Assembly: GCF_022662475.1 (NCBI RefSeq)
Contig: NZ_JAKNQQ010000003.1
Location: forward strand, 248,001-312,000
Reading direction: 5' to 3'
From: Sphingomonas sp. TREG-RG-20F-R18-01
GTDB taxonomy: Bacteria; Pseudomonadota; Alphaproteobacteria; Sphingomonadales; Sphingomonadaceae
Length of the DNA stretch: 64,000 nt
The notes beneath the pieces are model-generated. The model saw only the letters and a program-made list of their open reading frames with translations. It did not search any database and was not told the DNA's origin. The position numbers and the translations under genes were made by a program. Below are positions 26,415 to 34,565 of the stretch, piece by piece (the first letter of the stretch is position 1; each line of letters opens with the position of its first letter).

Positions 26415-28358
26415 TTACCCCACTTTCCAATAGGTGGCGTAGCGTTCATGAGCGATCCGATAATAAGGCACCAGTCGCACCGATTGCTGCTCCGCCGAGG
26501 GGATCGTGAACTCCAGTGGCTTACCGCTAGCGACGATCGTTTCCGGCAGGGTATCCGGATTGCCCGTGAGCGTTGGCGCGGCGAATGCCGTGTCGTTGTA
26601 CGTGCCGTACTTGCGTTCGTTGACGATGCTGTCCGAACCGGGCTGAAGGCCGTCGTGGCCCAGCGCGCCCGCCAGGACCAGCGGCCCATAGGTGAAGGCG
26701 ACGATATCCGGCGCGGCCGGTGCCCGATCGATCCCGACATGCATGACGAGGCGCAATTCTACCCGGTCGCCGTCGTGCCACGTCCTGGCAAGTTCGATGT
26801 AGCGTCCGGGGTTGCCGGAGCGAACGACCTCGGTTCCGTTGACGAGGACGGTCGCAGTCGGGCTCCAGCGCGGATGGCGTACTTTCAGCGTCAGCGCGGC
26901 CGGCCGCTTCAACGTCCAGTCCAGCATGGTCGTGGGCGTTTCCGGAAACGCGGTCGTCTGGGTCAGTATGGCGCCCTGCTCGGACCAATTCACGCGCGAT
27001 GGGATGAACAGGTTCACATAGAGGGTGCGGTCGTCGTGAAAGTAGATCGAGTCCCGGTATTTGACGTGGTTTTCCATGCCCGTGCCGGTGCAGCACCAAA
27101 AGGAATGCTCCGGCGTGTGGTACAGCTTCATATAGCCTGGCCGCGCGCCCTGAAAGTAGGTGGCCATGCCGCTGTCGGGATCTTGCGAGGCGAGGATCCC
27201 GTTATATAGCGTCCGTTCGTAATAATCGGCATAGTCCACGCGTGGGTCCTGCAGGAAGAGCGCGCGCGTCAGCTTGAGCATATTGTGCTGCCCGCACGTC
27301 TCCGCGCCCTTGGCGGAGAAAACATGCTTGCCGAATTCGGCCATCGGGAAGAAATGCTCGTTGTCGCCATGGCCGCCGGTCGCAAAGGACCGGGTCAGCG
27401 CAACCGCCTTCCAGAAGAACAGCGCGGCATCGCGGTAGCTGGCATCGCCGGTCGCCTCGTACACGCGCTCGAAGCCGACGATCTTGGGGATTTGGGTGTT
27501 GGCGTGCAGGCCATCGAGCTGATCGCGGCCAGCCGCGAGCGGCGTCAGGACCGCTTTGTGCGAGAAGCGCTGCGCCAGCGTGCGATAGTCCGCGTTTCCC
27601 GTCATGAGGTACAGGTCGGCAAGGACTTCGTTCATGCCGCCGTGCTCGGTATCGAGCATCGTCTCGAACTGCGCGTCGGATAACGGTCGCGTTGCGATCA
27701 CCGCCCAATCGGCGAAGCGCAGGAGGACCGCGCGCGCTGTACTGCTGTCGGTCAACAGGGTACCGTCACGCAGGCCTGCAAACACCTTGTGGAGCGTGTA
27801 CCAGGGGACGCCCGTGATGGCCTCTCCGCGCAGATGCGCGGCCACCAAAGCAGGACCTCCCGGGAAGGCACAGGCCAGGCCGGTGCCCGACGCTTCCTGG
27901 CATTCGGCCAGGTCATGGGCGATGTAATCCACGCGCTCTTTGAACCGGAGGTCGCGCGTCGATCGCCACGCCAGCGAGCAGGCCGACAGATAATGGCCGA
28001 GCGTATGGCCATGACAATTGATGTCCGCCCAGACCGGGTCGGATTCCCAGCCGCCATAAACCGGTGCCTTCGGCGGCAGTCCGGCGTTGACGCGAAAATT
28101 GTGCAACAGGCGGTCGGGATCGAGCCGCAGGAGATAGGCCTCCGTCATCCTCTGTGCGTGCAGGAAGGGCCCCGCGCCAAGGTCGACCCGCGCCATGTCG
28201 AAAGGCTGCAGGGCGCGCGACGGTCCGGGTACGGGCGGTGTCGCGCCGACCGCGGCGGCCGGCACGAGGCTGATCGGCACGGTCCCGGCGACGATCGCAG
28301 CCGTTGCCGCCGACGCGAGAACATCGCGTCGCGAAGGGAGGGTACGGCAAGGTTTCAT
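26415..28358 (-). CDS. GH127/GH146 beta-L-arabinofuranosidase, exported
   Basis: A 647-aa protein of the DUF1680 clan, which contains beta-L-arabinofuranosidases with a zinc-bound cysteine nucleophile. The N-terminus 'SRRDVLASAATAAIVAG' looks like a Tat signal, so the enzyme is probably periplasmic. Core motifs are 'INCHGHTLGHYLSACSLAW', 'PWYTLHKVFAGLRDG', 'ETCGQHNMLKLTRALF' and 'FWCCTGTGMENHVKYRDSIY'. The Glu in ETCG and the paired Cys in CCTGTG match the catalytic/zinc set, and the CCTGTG form is closer to GH146 than to GH127 HypBA1. AGGAGAAGG precedes the ATG. Arabinose is a common side group of xylan, so it suits the locus, although no copy of the TAGCGC operator was found in its promoter. 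Confidence 0.85.
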   Translation of the reverse strand: MKPCRTLPSRRDVLASAATAAIVAGTVPISLVPAAAVGATPPVPGPSRALQPFDMARVDLGAGPFLHAQRMTEAYLLRLDPDRLLHNFRVNAGLPPKAPVYGGWESDPVWADINCHGHTLGHYLSACSLAWRSTRDLRFKERVDYIAHDLAECQEASGTGLACAFPGGPALVAAHLRGEAITGVPWYTLHKVFAGLRDGTLLTDSSTARAVLLRFADWAVIATRPLSDAQFETMLDTEHGGMNEVLADLYLMTGNADYRTLAQRFSHKAVLTPLAAGRDQLDGLHANTQIPKIVGFERVYEATGDASYRDAALFFWKAVALTRSFATGGHGDNEHFFPMAEFGKHVFSAKGAETCGQHNMLKLTRALFLQDPRVDYADYYERTLYNGILASQDPDSGMATYFQGARPGYMKLYHTPEHSFWCCTGTGMENHVKYRDSIYFHDDRTLYVNLFIPSRVNWSEQGAILTQTTAFPETPTTMLDWTLKRPAALTLKVRHPRWSPTATVLVNGTEVVRSGNPGRYIELARTWHDGDRVELRLVMHVGIDRAPAAPDIVAFTYGPLVLAGALGHDGLQPGSDSIVNERKYGTYNDTAFAAPTLTGNPDTLPETIVASGKPLEFTIPSAEQQSVRLVPYYRIAHERYATYWKVG

Positions 28359-28589
28359 CGGTACCTTCTCCTCAGCCTGCGGTTCGCGTCACAAAGCTTT
28401 GCCCTGCAAGCCGGACCGGACTGTCCCACCCGTCGTCGCCACGGACGGAACGGCCGGGGCGAACGCTTCCCGGCGGATGGTGTACGATCGACGGGGCGCA
28501 CGCAACAGCGACCGAGTTCCAGCGGTCGTCCATCGGGCGCTTGGCGCCGAACATTGCCCGCCGCCGGCTGCCAAGTTATGCGCCCCGCC

Positions 28590-30443
28590 ATGCGTACCAA
28601 TCCCAAAGAGCAGAAACACTTGCTGCACGTCGACGGTCTTAGGGCGTTGGCGATCATTCCCGTATTGGCGTTCCATGCGGGGGTGCGCGGTTTTTCGGGC
28701 GGATATGTCGGGGTAGACGTATTTTTCGTTATTTCAGGATTTCTGATCACCGGGATCATCCTGTCGGAAAAGGACAGGGGCGATTTCTCGCTTTCCCGCT
28801 TCTACATCAGAAGATCGAAGCGGATACTTCCGGCCTTATTTGCGGTGCGCATCGCGAGCTATGTCGCTGCCTGGGTATTGCTGCTCCCCGACGAGATGCG
28901 CGAGTTCGGCAAGAGCCTCGCCTCGGTCGCAGCTTTTGGCTCAAATATCCTGTTCTGGAAAACGGTCCGCTATTTTGGCCCGGGTCCCGAGACGCTTCCA
29001 CTGCTTCATACCTGGTCACTTTCGGTAGAAGAGCAATTCTACATTGCGTTCCCGATTTTACTGCTAGTGGCCGGCGCAGCTGGCCGTCGCTTCCGTACGC
29101 CAATCCTGATCGCGGCCTTTGCGCTATCGCTGGCCCTATCGGTCTGGGCCACCCCCATCTCGCCTGCGGCAAGCTTTTACCTCTTGCCGACCCGCGCGTG
29201 GGAGCTGCTTGCCGGAACGATGGCGCTGTTCGTTGCATCGAAAGGGGGGACGCCGCCGCGCTGGGTACGGGAAGCGATCACGCTCTGTGCCTTTCTTCTC
29301 ATCGTCGGGCCGGTCGTTTTCTACACGCCGCAAACGTTATTTCCGGGCGCCGCGGCGATCTTGCCATGCCTTGGCGCTGCGGGGTTGATCGTGTTCGGTG
29401 CGGGTAGCAGCATGGTCGGGTCCGTTTTACGGCATCGCCTTCCCGTCGCGATCGGGCTGATCTCTTATTCGCTGTACCTCTGGCACTGGCCGATCCTCGC
29501 CTTTGCCAGAGTATACTCCACCGCGGGATTGAGCGTGCCGGTACGCCTCATGTGTCTGGCCGCCACTCTTGTTCTGGCGATCGGTTCATATTTTCTCATC
29601 GAAAGACCGACGCGACGCGCCACTGCCTCGGCACGCGTTGTGCTGACGTTGGCCATAGTGTCGTCGATTGCAGTCTGCGCTATCGGGGTCATCACGATGC
29701 GGGCCAACGGCTTTCCTGGCCGTTTTCCCAAATTCGAGGTGCGAAACCGCCATTTAGAAACGCTGTTCGCCAGTGGCCGGTGTACGCTGGTGAACGGGCA
29801 ATCGTTCGCCAACTGGGACGCGAAATTTTGCACTACCAACCCCGCGGCGCCGCATCGTGTCGTGCTCTGGGGCGATTCGTTCGCTGGCCATCTTGCGCCC
29901 GGCCTACGCCGCATTGCTCAGGCGAGGGGCTGGCAACTCGTTCACTACGCCAAGGACTATTGCCCGCCACTGCTAGGCGAGAAGCCGGTCCAGGATAAAA
30001 CGTGCCGATCCTTCAACGACGGCATCTTGAAGCTGACGGATGCGCGAACCCTGGTGATCATGAGCGGGCGATGGTCGTCCTATGACGGCGAGGCGGTTCT
30101 CGACGTCGGACGGATCGAGCAGACGGTCGAGCAATTGCGTGGTCGCGGCGTGCGCGTGATCCTCGTCGGCGCCAGCCCGTCGTTCGGGTTCAACGCGCTC
30201 GATGACTATCGCTACCGGATTGGCAAGCGAGACGCGCCGGTCACGTTCGACGGGATGCTCAATCGCCGCTTGCAGCAGGGCGTCCCATCGGCGCTGTTCT
30301 TCAATCCCATGCCGGCGATCTGTCCGACCTATCGCTGCGATCTGATCGACAAGGCCGGCGAAAGGTACGTCGATAACGGGCATCTGTCGGCGCACGGGAG
30401 CGATATCGTTGCGACGGCTCTATCCAGATCGCTTCCGTTCTGA
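28590..30443 (+). CDS. OafA/YrhL-type acyltransferase with C-terminal SGNH domain
   Basis: A 617-aa membrane protein that probably O-acetylates an extracellular polysaccharide or lipopolysaccharide. The N-terminal half is the acyltransferase-3 domain with about ten membrane helices. It has 'HVDGLRALAIIPVLAFHAG', 'VGVDVFFVISGFLITGII', 'HTWSLSVEEQFYIAFP' and 'ISYSLYLWHWPILAF'. After about residue 390 follows a periplasmic SGNH-hydrolase-like domain with the GDS block (VVLWGDSFAGHLAPG) and the C-terminal His block (DNGHLSAHGS). Two in-frame ATGs (28578, 28590) lack good ribosome sites, and 28590 gives the usual short N-terminus. It reads divergently from GH127/146 and converges with the PEP-CTERM gene. 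Confidence 0.88.
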   Translation: MRTNPKEQKHLLHVDGLRALAIIPVLAFHAGVRGFSGGYVGVDVFFVISGFLITGIILSEKDRGDFSLSRFYIRRSKRILPALFAVRIASYVAAWVLLLPDEMREFGKSLASVAAFGSNILFWKTVRYFGPGPETLPLLHTWSLSVEEQFYIAFPILLLVAGAAGRRFRTPILIAAFALSLALSVWATPISPAASFYLLPTRAWELLAGTMALFVASKGGTPPRWVREAITLCAFLLIVGPVVFYTPQTLFPGAAAILPCLGAAGLIVFGAGSSMVGSVLRHRLPVAIGLISYSLYLWHWPILAFARVYSTAGLSVPVRLMCLAATLVLAIGSYFLIERPTRRATASARVVLTLAIVSSIAVCAIGVITMRANGFPGRFPKFEVRNRHLETLFASGRCTLVNGQSFANWDAKFCTTNPAAPHRVVLWGDSFAGHLAPGLRRIAQARGWQLVHYAKDYCPPLLGEKPVQDKTCRSFNDGILKLTDARTLVIMSGRWSSYDGEAVLDVGRIEQTVEQLRGRGVRVILVGASPSFGFNALDDYRYRIGKRDAPVTFDGMLNRRLQQGVPSALFFNPMPAICPTYRCDLIDKAGERYVDNGHLSAHGSDIVATALSRSLPF

Positions 30444-30692
30444 CTTTACGGGTGCGAAGGGCAACCTTGCCGGCGCACGCCCAGCTTCGTTGGTCCTGTC
30501 CCGGTCTGCCTCGCGTTGCGCGGGTTCTGCCATATTGCTGCGAAGCTCGACCGGTGGACTTTGTACGGGAACCGTCGGGACAGACGCGCGGTCGGCCGGT
30601 GGCAGAACAGCAGGGCTGGGCTCGATGGACGTCGGTCAATCTTGAGCCGTCAGCTTTTGCCGGGGCTGACCAGGCGGCCAGCCCCGAAGGGC

Positions 30693-31313
30693 TCAAGCGG
30701 CGCGGATCAAGCCCCCGCCAACACGGATGCGCGCCCCGCGCTGGCACATCGCAAACCCAATTGCACCGAAGCCGGCAAGCATAAGCGCCCAAGTGGCGGG
30801 CTCGGGCACGGCGCCCGGGGTATAATCGTACGTCACCGTATAGGTGTCACTTGATAGGGATGGGAACGATGTCGAGACGGCAGAGACAGCGGCGCCGTTG
30901 ATTGCGAACTTTGCATTGACGAGGCCAACAAGCGTGACCAATCGGTTTCCGATATACTCATCCAAATTCGATGAAGTCGTTCCCGATGCTTCACCACCAA
31001 AATGTACCCCAATCAATTGTGGGTTCTCTGTGAACGACTGATACGACCCGGTTAAGTCGTAGGCCGTGAAGGAATTTGTCGATATGGAGCCGGAAGCAGT
31101 GACGATCGGCGCTCCGAGTTGATATGGATAATCGAAGTAGACAGTCTTGAAATATCGTGCGCTGAAAGACACGCTGTTCAACGTACCGAATGTCGGATCG
31201 AACTGATTGACATAAGCCTGCCCGCCGCTTGCCATCTGCACGATCGTTGCAGCATTGGCGGGCGTGCAACACACGACCATGCAGGCGCACGCCGCCATGG
31301 AAATCTTACGCAT
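30693..31313 (-). CDS. PEP-CTERM (PEPxxWA) sorting-signal protein
   Basis: A 206-aa secreted protein. A signal peptide (about 1-21, ending ANAA) leads into a beta-rich mature domain without recognised homology. The C-terminus has the sorting signal V-PEP-ATWA (Pro170-Pro172, Trp175), then a hydrophobic helix (176-189) and basic residues. This is the PEPxxWA variant typical of sphingomonads, processed by an exosortase. The basic tail is unusually long (about 16 residues, ending GGGLIRAA) compared with the usual short R-rich end. AGGGGAAA lies 8 bases before the ATG. No exosortase is in the window. A 23-base dyad sits just upstream. Confidence 0.88.
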   Translation of the reverse strand: MRKISMAACACMVVCCTPANAATIVQMASGGQAYVNQFDPTFGTLNSVSFSARYFKTVYFDYPYQLGAPIVTASGSISTNSFTAYDLTGSYQSFTENPQLIGVHFGGEASGTTSSNLDEYIGNRLVTLVGLVNAKFAINGAAVSAVSTSFPSLSSDTYTVTYDYTPGAVPEPATWALMLAGFGAIGFAMCQRGARIRVGGGLIRAA

Positions 31314-31330
31314 ATGATGGTTTCCCCTGA

Positions 31331-31353
31331 TTCACCCAGTCTGACTGAGTGAA
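31331..31353. promoter_or_regulatory. 23-base dyad upstream of the PEP-CTERM gene
   Basis: The dyad has arms TTCAC-C-CAGTC and GACTG-A-GTGAA around one central base, with one mismatched pair. It lies 17 bases before the start codon, immediately upstream of the ribosome site. It could be a protein operator or an mRNA hairpin that influences translation. Confidence 0.5.
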
Positions 31354-31846
31354 CGTCGGTTAACTATATGACTTTTCGTGCCAATCCCGACGTAATGAGA
31401 GCGGGTGAAACAATATGCAGGCGCAGCGGATGCCTTGCTGACCGTCTGTTCGAGGCCCCCGGTCCGGGTAATGAAAGCGCAGATCGGCGCGAGGCATCAG
31501 GTGCCGTGCGCCCTGTCGGATCCACGTCATTCCATTGCTCTGCCTGCCCGTCGGTGCCCATGCGCCGATACCCGCATCAGACCGCAGAACCGCTTCCAGC
31601 GCCGGCAGTAAGGGCCCAGCAGCGGCTTCACCGGTTGATCCCGCAACGCCCGGAGAAATGCGACCGATCACCACGCCAAACTCGACCTCGATGAGTTGAC
31701 GAAGTGGCGCGCACTTCGATCGCACAAGCCAGCCAAGCTACGGTATGACGCCGATCAGAACCAGCGATCGGGCAACAAGGGGGGAACTGCATGAAAATCC
31801 AGGCGCAACCGACACCTGCGTCACCAAGACAGCACATGAGCGCTGA
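31354..31846. other. Gap of about 490 bases with no supported gene
   Basis: Base composition is a little less GC-biased here than in the neighbouring genes. Frames on both strands (for example 31360-31725 minus and 31368-31694 plus) lack convincing ribosome sites and resemble nothing I know. The region may be a decayed gene or simply the spacer between the PEP-CTERM promoter and the tRNA. I see no terminal inverted repeats of a mobile element. Confidence 0.5.
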
Positions 31847-31921
31847 TGGTGACCCCTACGGGAATCGAACCCGTGCTTCAGCCGTGAAAGGGCCGCGTCC
31901 TAACCGCTAGACGAAGGGGCC
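31847..31921 (-). tRNA. tRNA-Glu (anticodon TTC)
   Basis: On the minus strand the cloverleaf starts GGCCCCTTCGTCTAGCGG. The anticodon loop is CTTTCAC (anticodon TTC), closed by a five-pair stem with one G-U. The T arm contains GGTTCGATTCC. The acceptor stem GGCCCCT/AGGGGTC has one G-U, followed by the discriminator A and an encoded CCA. It is very similar to E. coli tRNA-Glu in the anticodon arm. It is transcribed in the same direction as the PEP-CTERM gene and recJ. Confidence 0.97.
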
Positions 31922-31989
31922 GTCCCCGATTGCTCGGGAGCGAAGGGCCGGTTAGGCAAAGTCTCGGCGGTGGTCAAGCACTTTGCGCA

Positions 31990-33753
31990 TCAATTTGCCC
32001 AAGCGGCGTCATCCAGATGCAATTCGGCCGTAGGACGTGATCCCCAGTCATCCAGTTTGGCCCGGCCGGCGAGCCACAGCCGGCGGTGGGGCGGGGCGCC
32101 CAGCAACGCTTGCCCGAGCACGGTCTCGGCCGCGCGGAAGGCGACGGTCTTGAGCGTTCCGCCGCCATCGCCGCTGACGATTGCACGGACGTGCCCGTTG
32201 CCGACGATATCGGCTTTGACCACGCGCACCGGTCCCGCGACGATTCGCGGTTGCGGCCACCCCATGCCATAGGGGCCGCCGGCCTCCATAGCCTGAACCA
32301 GCGCGGGGTTGACGCCGGCCGTCGTCAGCACTGCGTCCAGCAGTAGCGCTCGGTCGCCCATGGCGCGCGTGACCGCGGCATCGAGCCGGTCGCTCAGAAA
32401 ATCGTCGAGCGCCGCGATGCGATTCTCGGCGATGGTCAGGCCCGCGGCCATCGCATGGCCGCCGCCCGCCACCAGCAGCTCGGACTCCTTTGCAGCGAGC
32501 ACGGCGGCACCGAGGTCGACGCCCGGGATCGATCGCCCCGACCCCTTGCCGACCCCGGCATCGTCGACCGCGATAACGAGCGCGGGGCGGCCGTATTTCT
32601 CCTTCAGACGCCCGGCCACGATCCCGATCACGCCAGGATGCCACCCATGGCCGGCAACCACCAGAACGGCCCGGTTGCTCTTGGACTGGGCGATCATTTC
32701 GGCCGCCTCCTGTACGATCGCCTCGATCGCGCGGCGTTCCTCGTTCAGCCGATCCAGTTCCTGTGCGATCGCGTCGGCCTCGGCCGGGTCCCGCGTGATC
32801 AGCAGCCGCACGCCGAGGTCGGACTTGCCCACGCGCCCGCCTGCGTTGATCCGTGGCCCGAGCGCAAAGCCCAGGTCGCTGCAGGTCGGCGCGCGGGTCA
32901 GGCGGGAGGCGGTGATCAGCGCGTTGAGGCCGATATTGCGGCGCTGCGCCATCACTTTCAGGCCCTGGGCCACGAACGCGCGGTTCAGGCCGCGGAGCTG
33001 CGCTACGTCGGCGACCGTGCCCAGCGCCACCAGGTCGAGCAGGTCGAGCAATCGCGGCTCCGCGCGCGTGGCGAAGAAGCCCCGATCCCGCAGGGTACGG
33101 ATCAGCGCCGCGCCTAGCAGGAACGCCACCCCGACCGCGGCCAGGTGACCGTGCGCCGCGCCATCGGTCTCGTCGAGACGGTTCGGGTTCACCAGCGCGT
33201 GCGCCAGCGGAAGCGCAGCCGCACATTTGTGATGATCGACCACGACCACATCCACCCCGGCGTCATGCGCCGTGGCAAGCGCTTCGAACGCCTGCGCGCC
33301 GCAGTCGACGGTCACGATGAGACGTGCGCCTTCGTCCTTCAGGCGGAGCAGCGCCGCGCCGGTCGGGCCATAGCCTTCGGTCAGTCGGTCCGGGATATAC
33401 GGTCGCGCCTCGATCCCCAGATCGCGCAGCAACAAAATGACCAGCGCGGCGGACGTCGCGCCATCGACGTCATAGTCGCCGAACACGGCGACGTGCTCCT
33501 GTGCGGCGATGGCATCGGCAAGCCGTTCGGCCGCCTTGTTCATGTCGTGGAAAATCGACGGGTCAGGCATGAAGCCGCGGATGCTCGGTGCCTTGTGCAG
33601 GTCGATCGCGTCACGCGGACACCCCCGCGCGAGCAGCAACTGCGTTACCAGGTCGTCAGGGGCGAAGCCGGGGTCGCGGGCGTCGGTTTCGAGCAAGCGC
33701 CAGCGCCAGGGCTGGCCCAGGATCGAGCGGTCGATATTGAGGACGGTGTTCAC
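31990..33753 (-). CDS. recJ: Single-stranded-DNA-specific exonuclease RecJ
   Basis: A 587-aa 5'-3' single-strand DNA exonuclease used in recombination and mismatch repair. The DHH phosphoesterase motifs are present: 'FGDYDVDGATSAAL' (Asp93-Asp97), a later 'VTVDCGAQ' and 'VVVVDHHK'. The DHHA1 half has 'GPRINAGGRVGKSDLGV', 'GWHPGVIGIVAGRLKEKY' and 'GGGHAMAAGLTI'. Length matches RecJ (about 560-600). I chose GTG 33753, where the family N-terminus begins. An upstream ATG at 33837 would overlap the neighbouring oxygenase gene by 26 bases. The gap to that gene is 58 bases on the same strand. Confidence 0.95.
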   Translation of the reverse strand: MNTVLNIDRSILGQPWRWRLLETDARDPGFAPDDLVTQLLLARGCPRDAIDLHKAPSIRGFMPDPSIFHDMNKAAERLADAIAAQEHVAVFGDYDVDGATSAALVILLLRDLGIEARPYIPDRLTEGYGPTGAALLRLKDEGARLIVTVDCGAQAFEALATAHDAGVDVVVVDHHKCAAALPLAHALVNPNRLDETDGAAHGHLAAVGVAFLLGAALIRTLRDRGFFATRAEPRLLDLLDLVALGTVADVAQLRGLNRAFVAQGLKVMAQRRNIGLNALITASRLTRAPTCSDLGFALGPRINAGGRVGKSDLGVRLLITRDPAEADAIAQELDRLNEERRAIEAIVQEAAEMIAQSKSNRAVLVVAGHGWHPGVIGIVAGRLKEKYGRPALVIAVDDAGVGKGSGRSIPGVDLGAAVLAAKESELLVAGGGHAMAAGLTIAENRIAALDDFLSDRLDAAVTRAMGDRALLLDAVLTTAGVNPALVQAMEAGGPYGMGWPQPRIVAGPVRVVKADIVGNGHVRAIVSGDGGGTLKTVAFRAAETVLGQALLGAPPHRRLWLAGRAKLDDWGSRPTAELHLDDAAWAN

Positions 33754-33811
33754 CTGCGCGGCTGTACCGGATTGGCGGGGCGGCGCAAATGCCGCGCGAT
33801 GCCGGCGCCCG

Positions 33812-34492
33812 TTACGCCTTGATCCAGTTCCCTTCACGAAACCATTTGGTGATGATGTATTTCGTGCCGGCGGTCACCGGCATGCCTTCATGCAGGGTCT
33901 GCGGGTTCGGGCTCCCGTCCGGACGCATGTTGTTCCACGCGAGCAGCCAGCCGGCCTTGGGCGCAACCCGAACGCCAATCGACGGAAACCAGGTCGCGCC
34001 GCCTTCCTCGACGTCGTTGAGGTAGATCATGGCGGTCCAAGTCCGCTGGCCACCGCTTTCGATCATCTTCGGCCAATACGGCTGGGCTTCGTTGAAATAG
34101 TCGTTGTGCGCGCGGAAATGCTGGCCAACCGCGTAGCGCTGCCCCTGCATCGTCTCGCCGTGCACGGGATCGATCCCCAGCAGGGCAGCGATCGCCTCGT
34201 CCGTGGGGCGAACGTCGGGCGACCAGCGATCCATGTCGCAACTCTCGCTGGTGCGAAACTCCTGAACGGCATCCTCGGCGAGCACGGTCGATCGGCGCCG
34301 ATTGGCATCGATGATCTGGACAAACTTGCGGCACGTCGCCGCGTCGAGGAAATCGGGGTGGCGATAGATCTGCGCCTCGTCCACCTTCGACCGCGTGATC
34401 GCGGGATTGGCCTCGAGCCGCCGGGACACCGTTTCGCCAAACGCCCGGCGCACTGGCGACGTCGCGCCACCTTTCTTGGAGAAAAAACCCAT
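33812..34492 (-). CDS. 2-oxoglutarate/Fe(II) dioxygenase, prolyl 4-hydroxylase-like
   Basis: A 226-aa cytoplasmic enzyme of the P4Hc superfamily. The Fe(II) triad is visible: His129 and Asp131 in 'FRAHNDYF' and His201 in 'TLHEGMPV'. Lys211 in 'GTKYIITKWF' would bind 2-oxoglutarate. Family context is 'TAMIYLNDVEEGGATWFP' and 'GWLLAWNNM'. The substrate is unknown; bacterial members hydroxylate proline in peptides or proteins such as EF-Tu. The start at ATG 34492 follows the family but has no clear ribosome site, and the open frame extends upstream. It lies between recJ and the RcnB-like gene on the same strand. Confidence 0.85.
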   Translation of the reverse strand: MGFFSKKGGATSPVRRAFGETVSRRLEANPAITRSKVDEAQIYRHPDFLDAATCRKFVQIIDANRRRSTVLAEDAVQEFRTSESCDMDRWSPDVRPTDEAIAALLGIDPVHGETMQGQRYAVGQHFRAHNDYFNEAQPYWPKMIESGGQRTWTAMIYLNDVEEGGATWFPSIGVRVAPKAGWLLAWNNMRPDGSPNPQTLHEGMPVTAGTKYIITKWFREGNWIKA

Positions 34493-34565
34493 GGGCGAGG
34501 ACTTTGCCGCGGGCGCGCGAAAAGACAAGAGGTTCGCGCGACGTCCTGCGCGAACCCCGGAGCGA

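Noticed and set aside
31355..31385. A sigma-54 (-24/-12) promoter for the PEP-CTERM gene
   Set aside because: TGGCAC is present on the minus strand, but the required GC about 12 bases downstream is CA, so the element does not meet the invariant positions.
31360..31725. A 121-codon minus-strand gene, or a transposase remnant, before the tRNA
   Set aside because: No transposase motif (DDE or HUH), no terminal repeats and no ribosome site; left as unassigned spacer.
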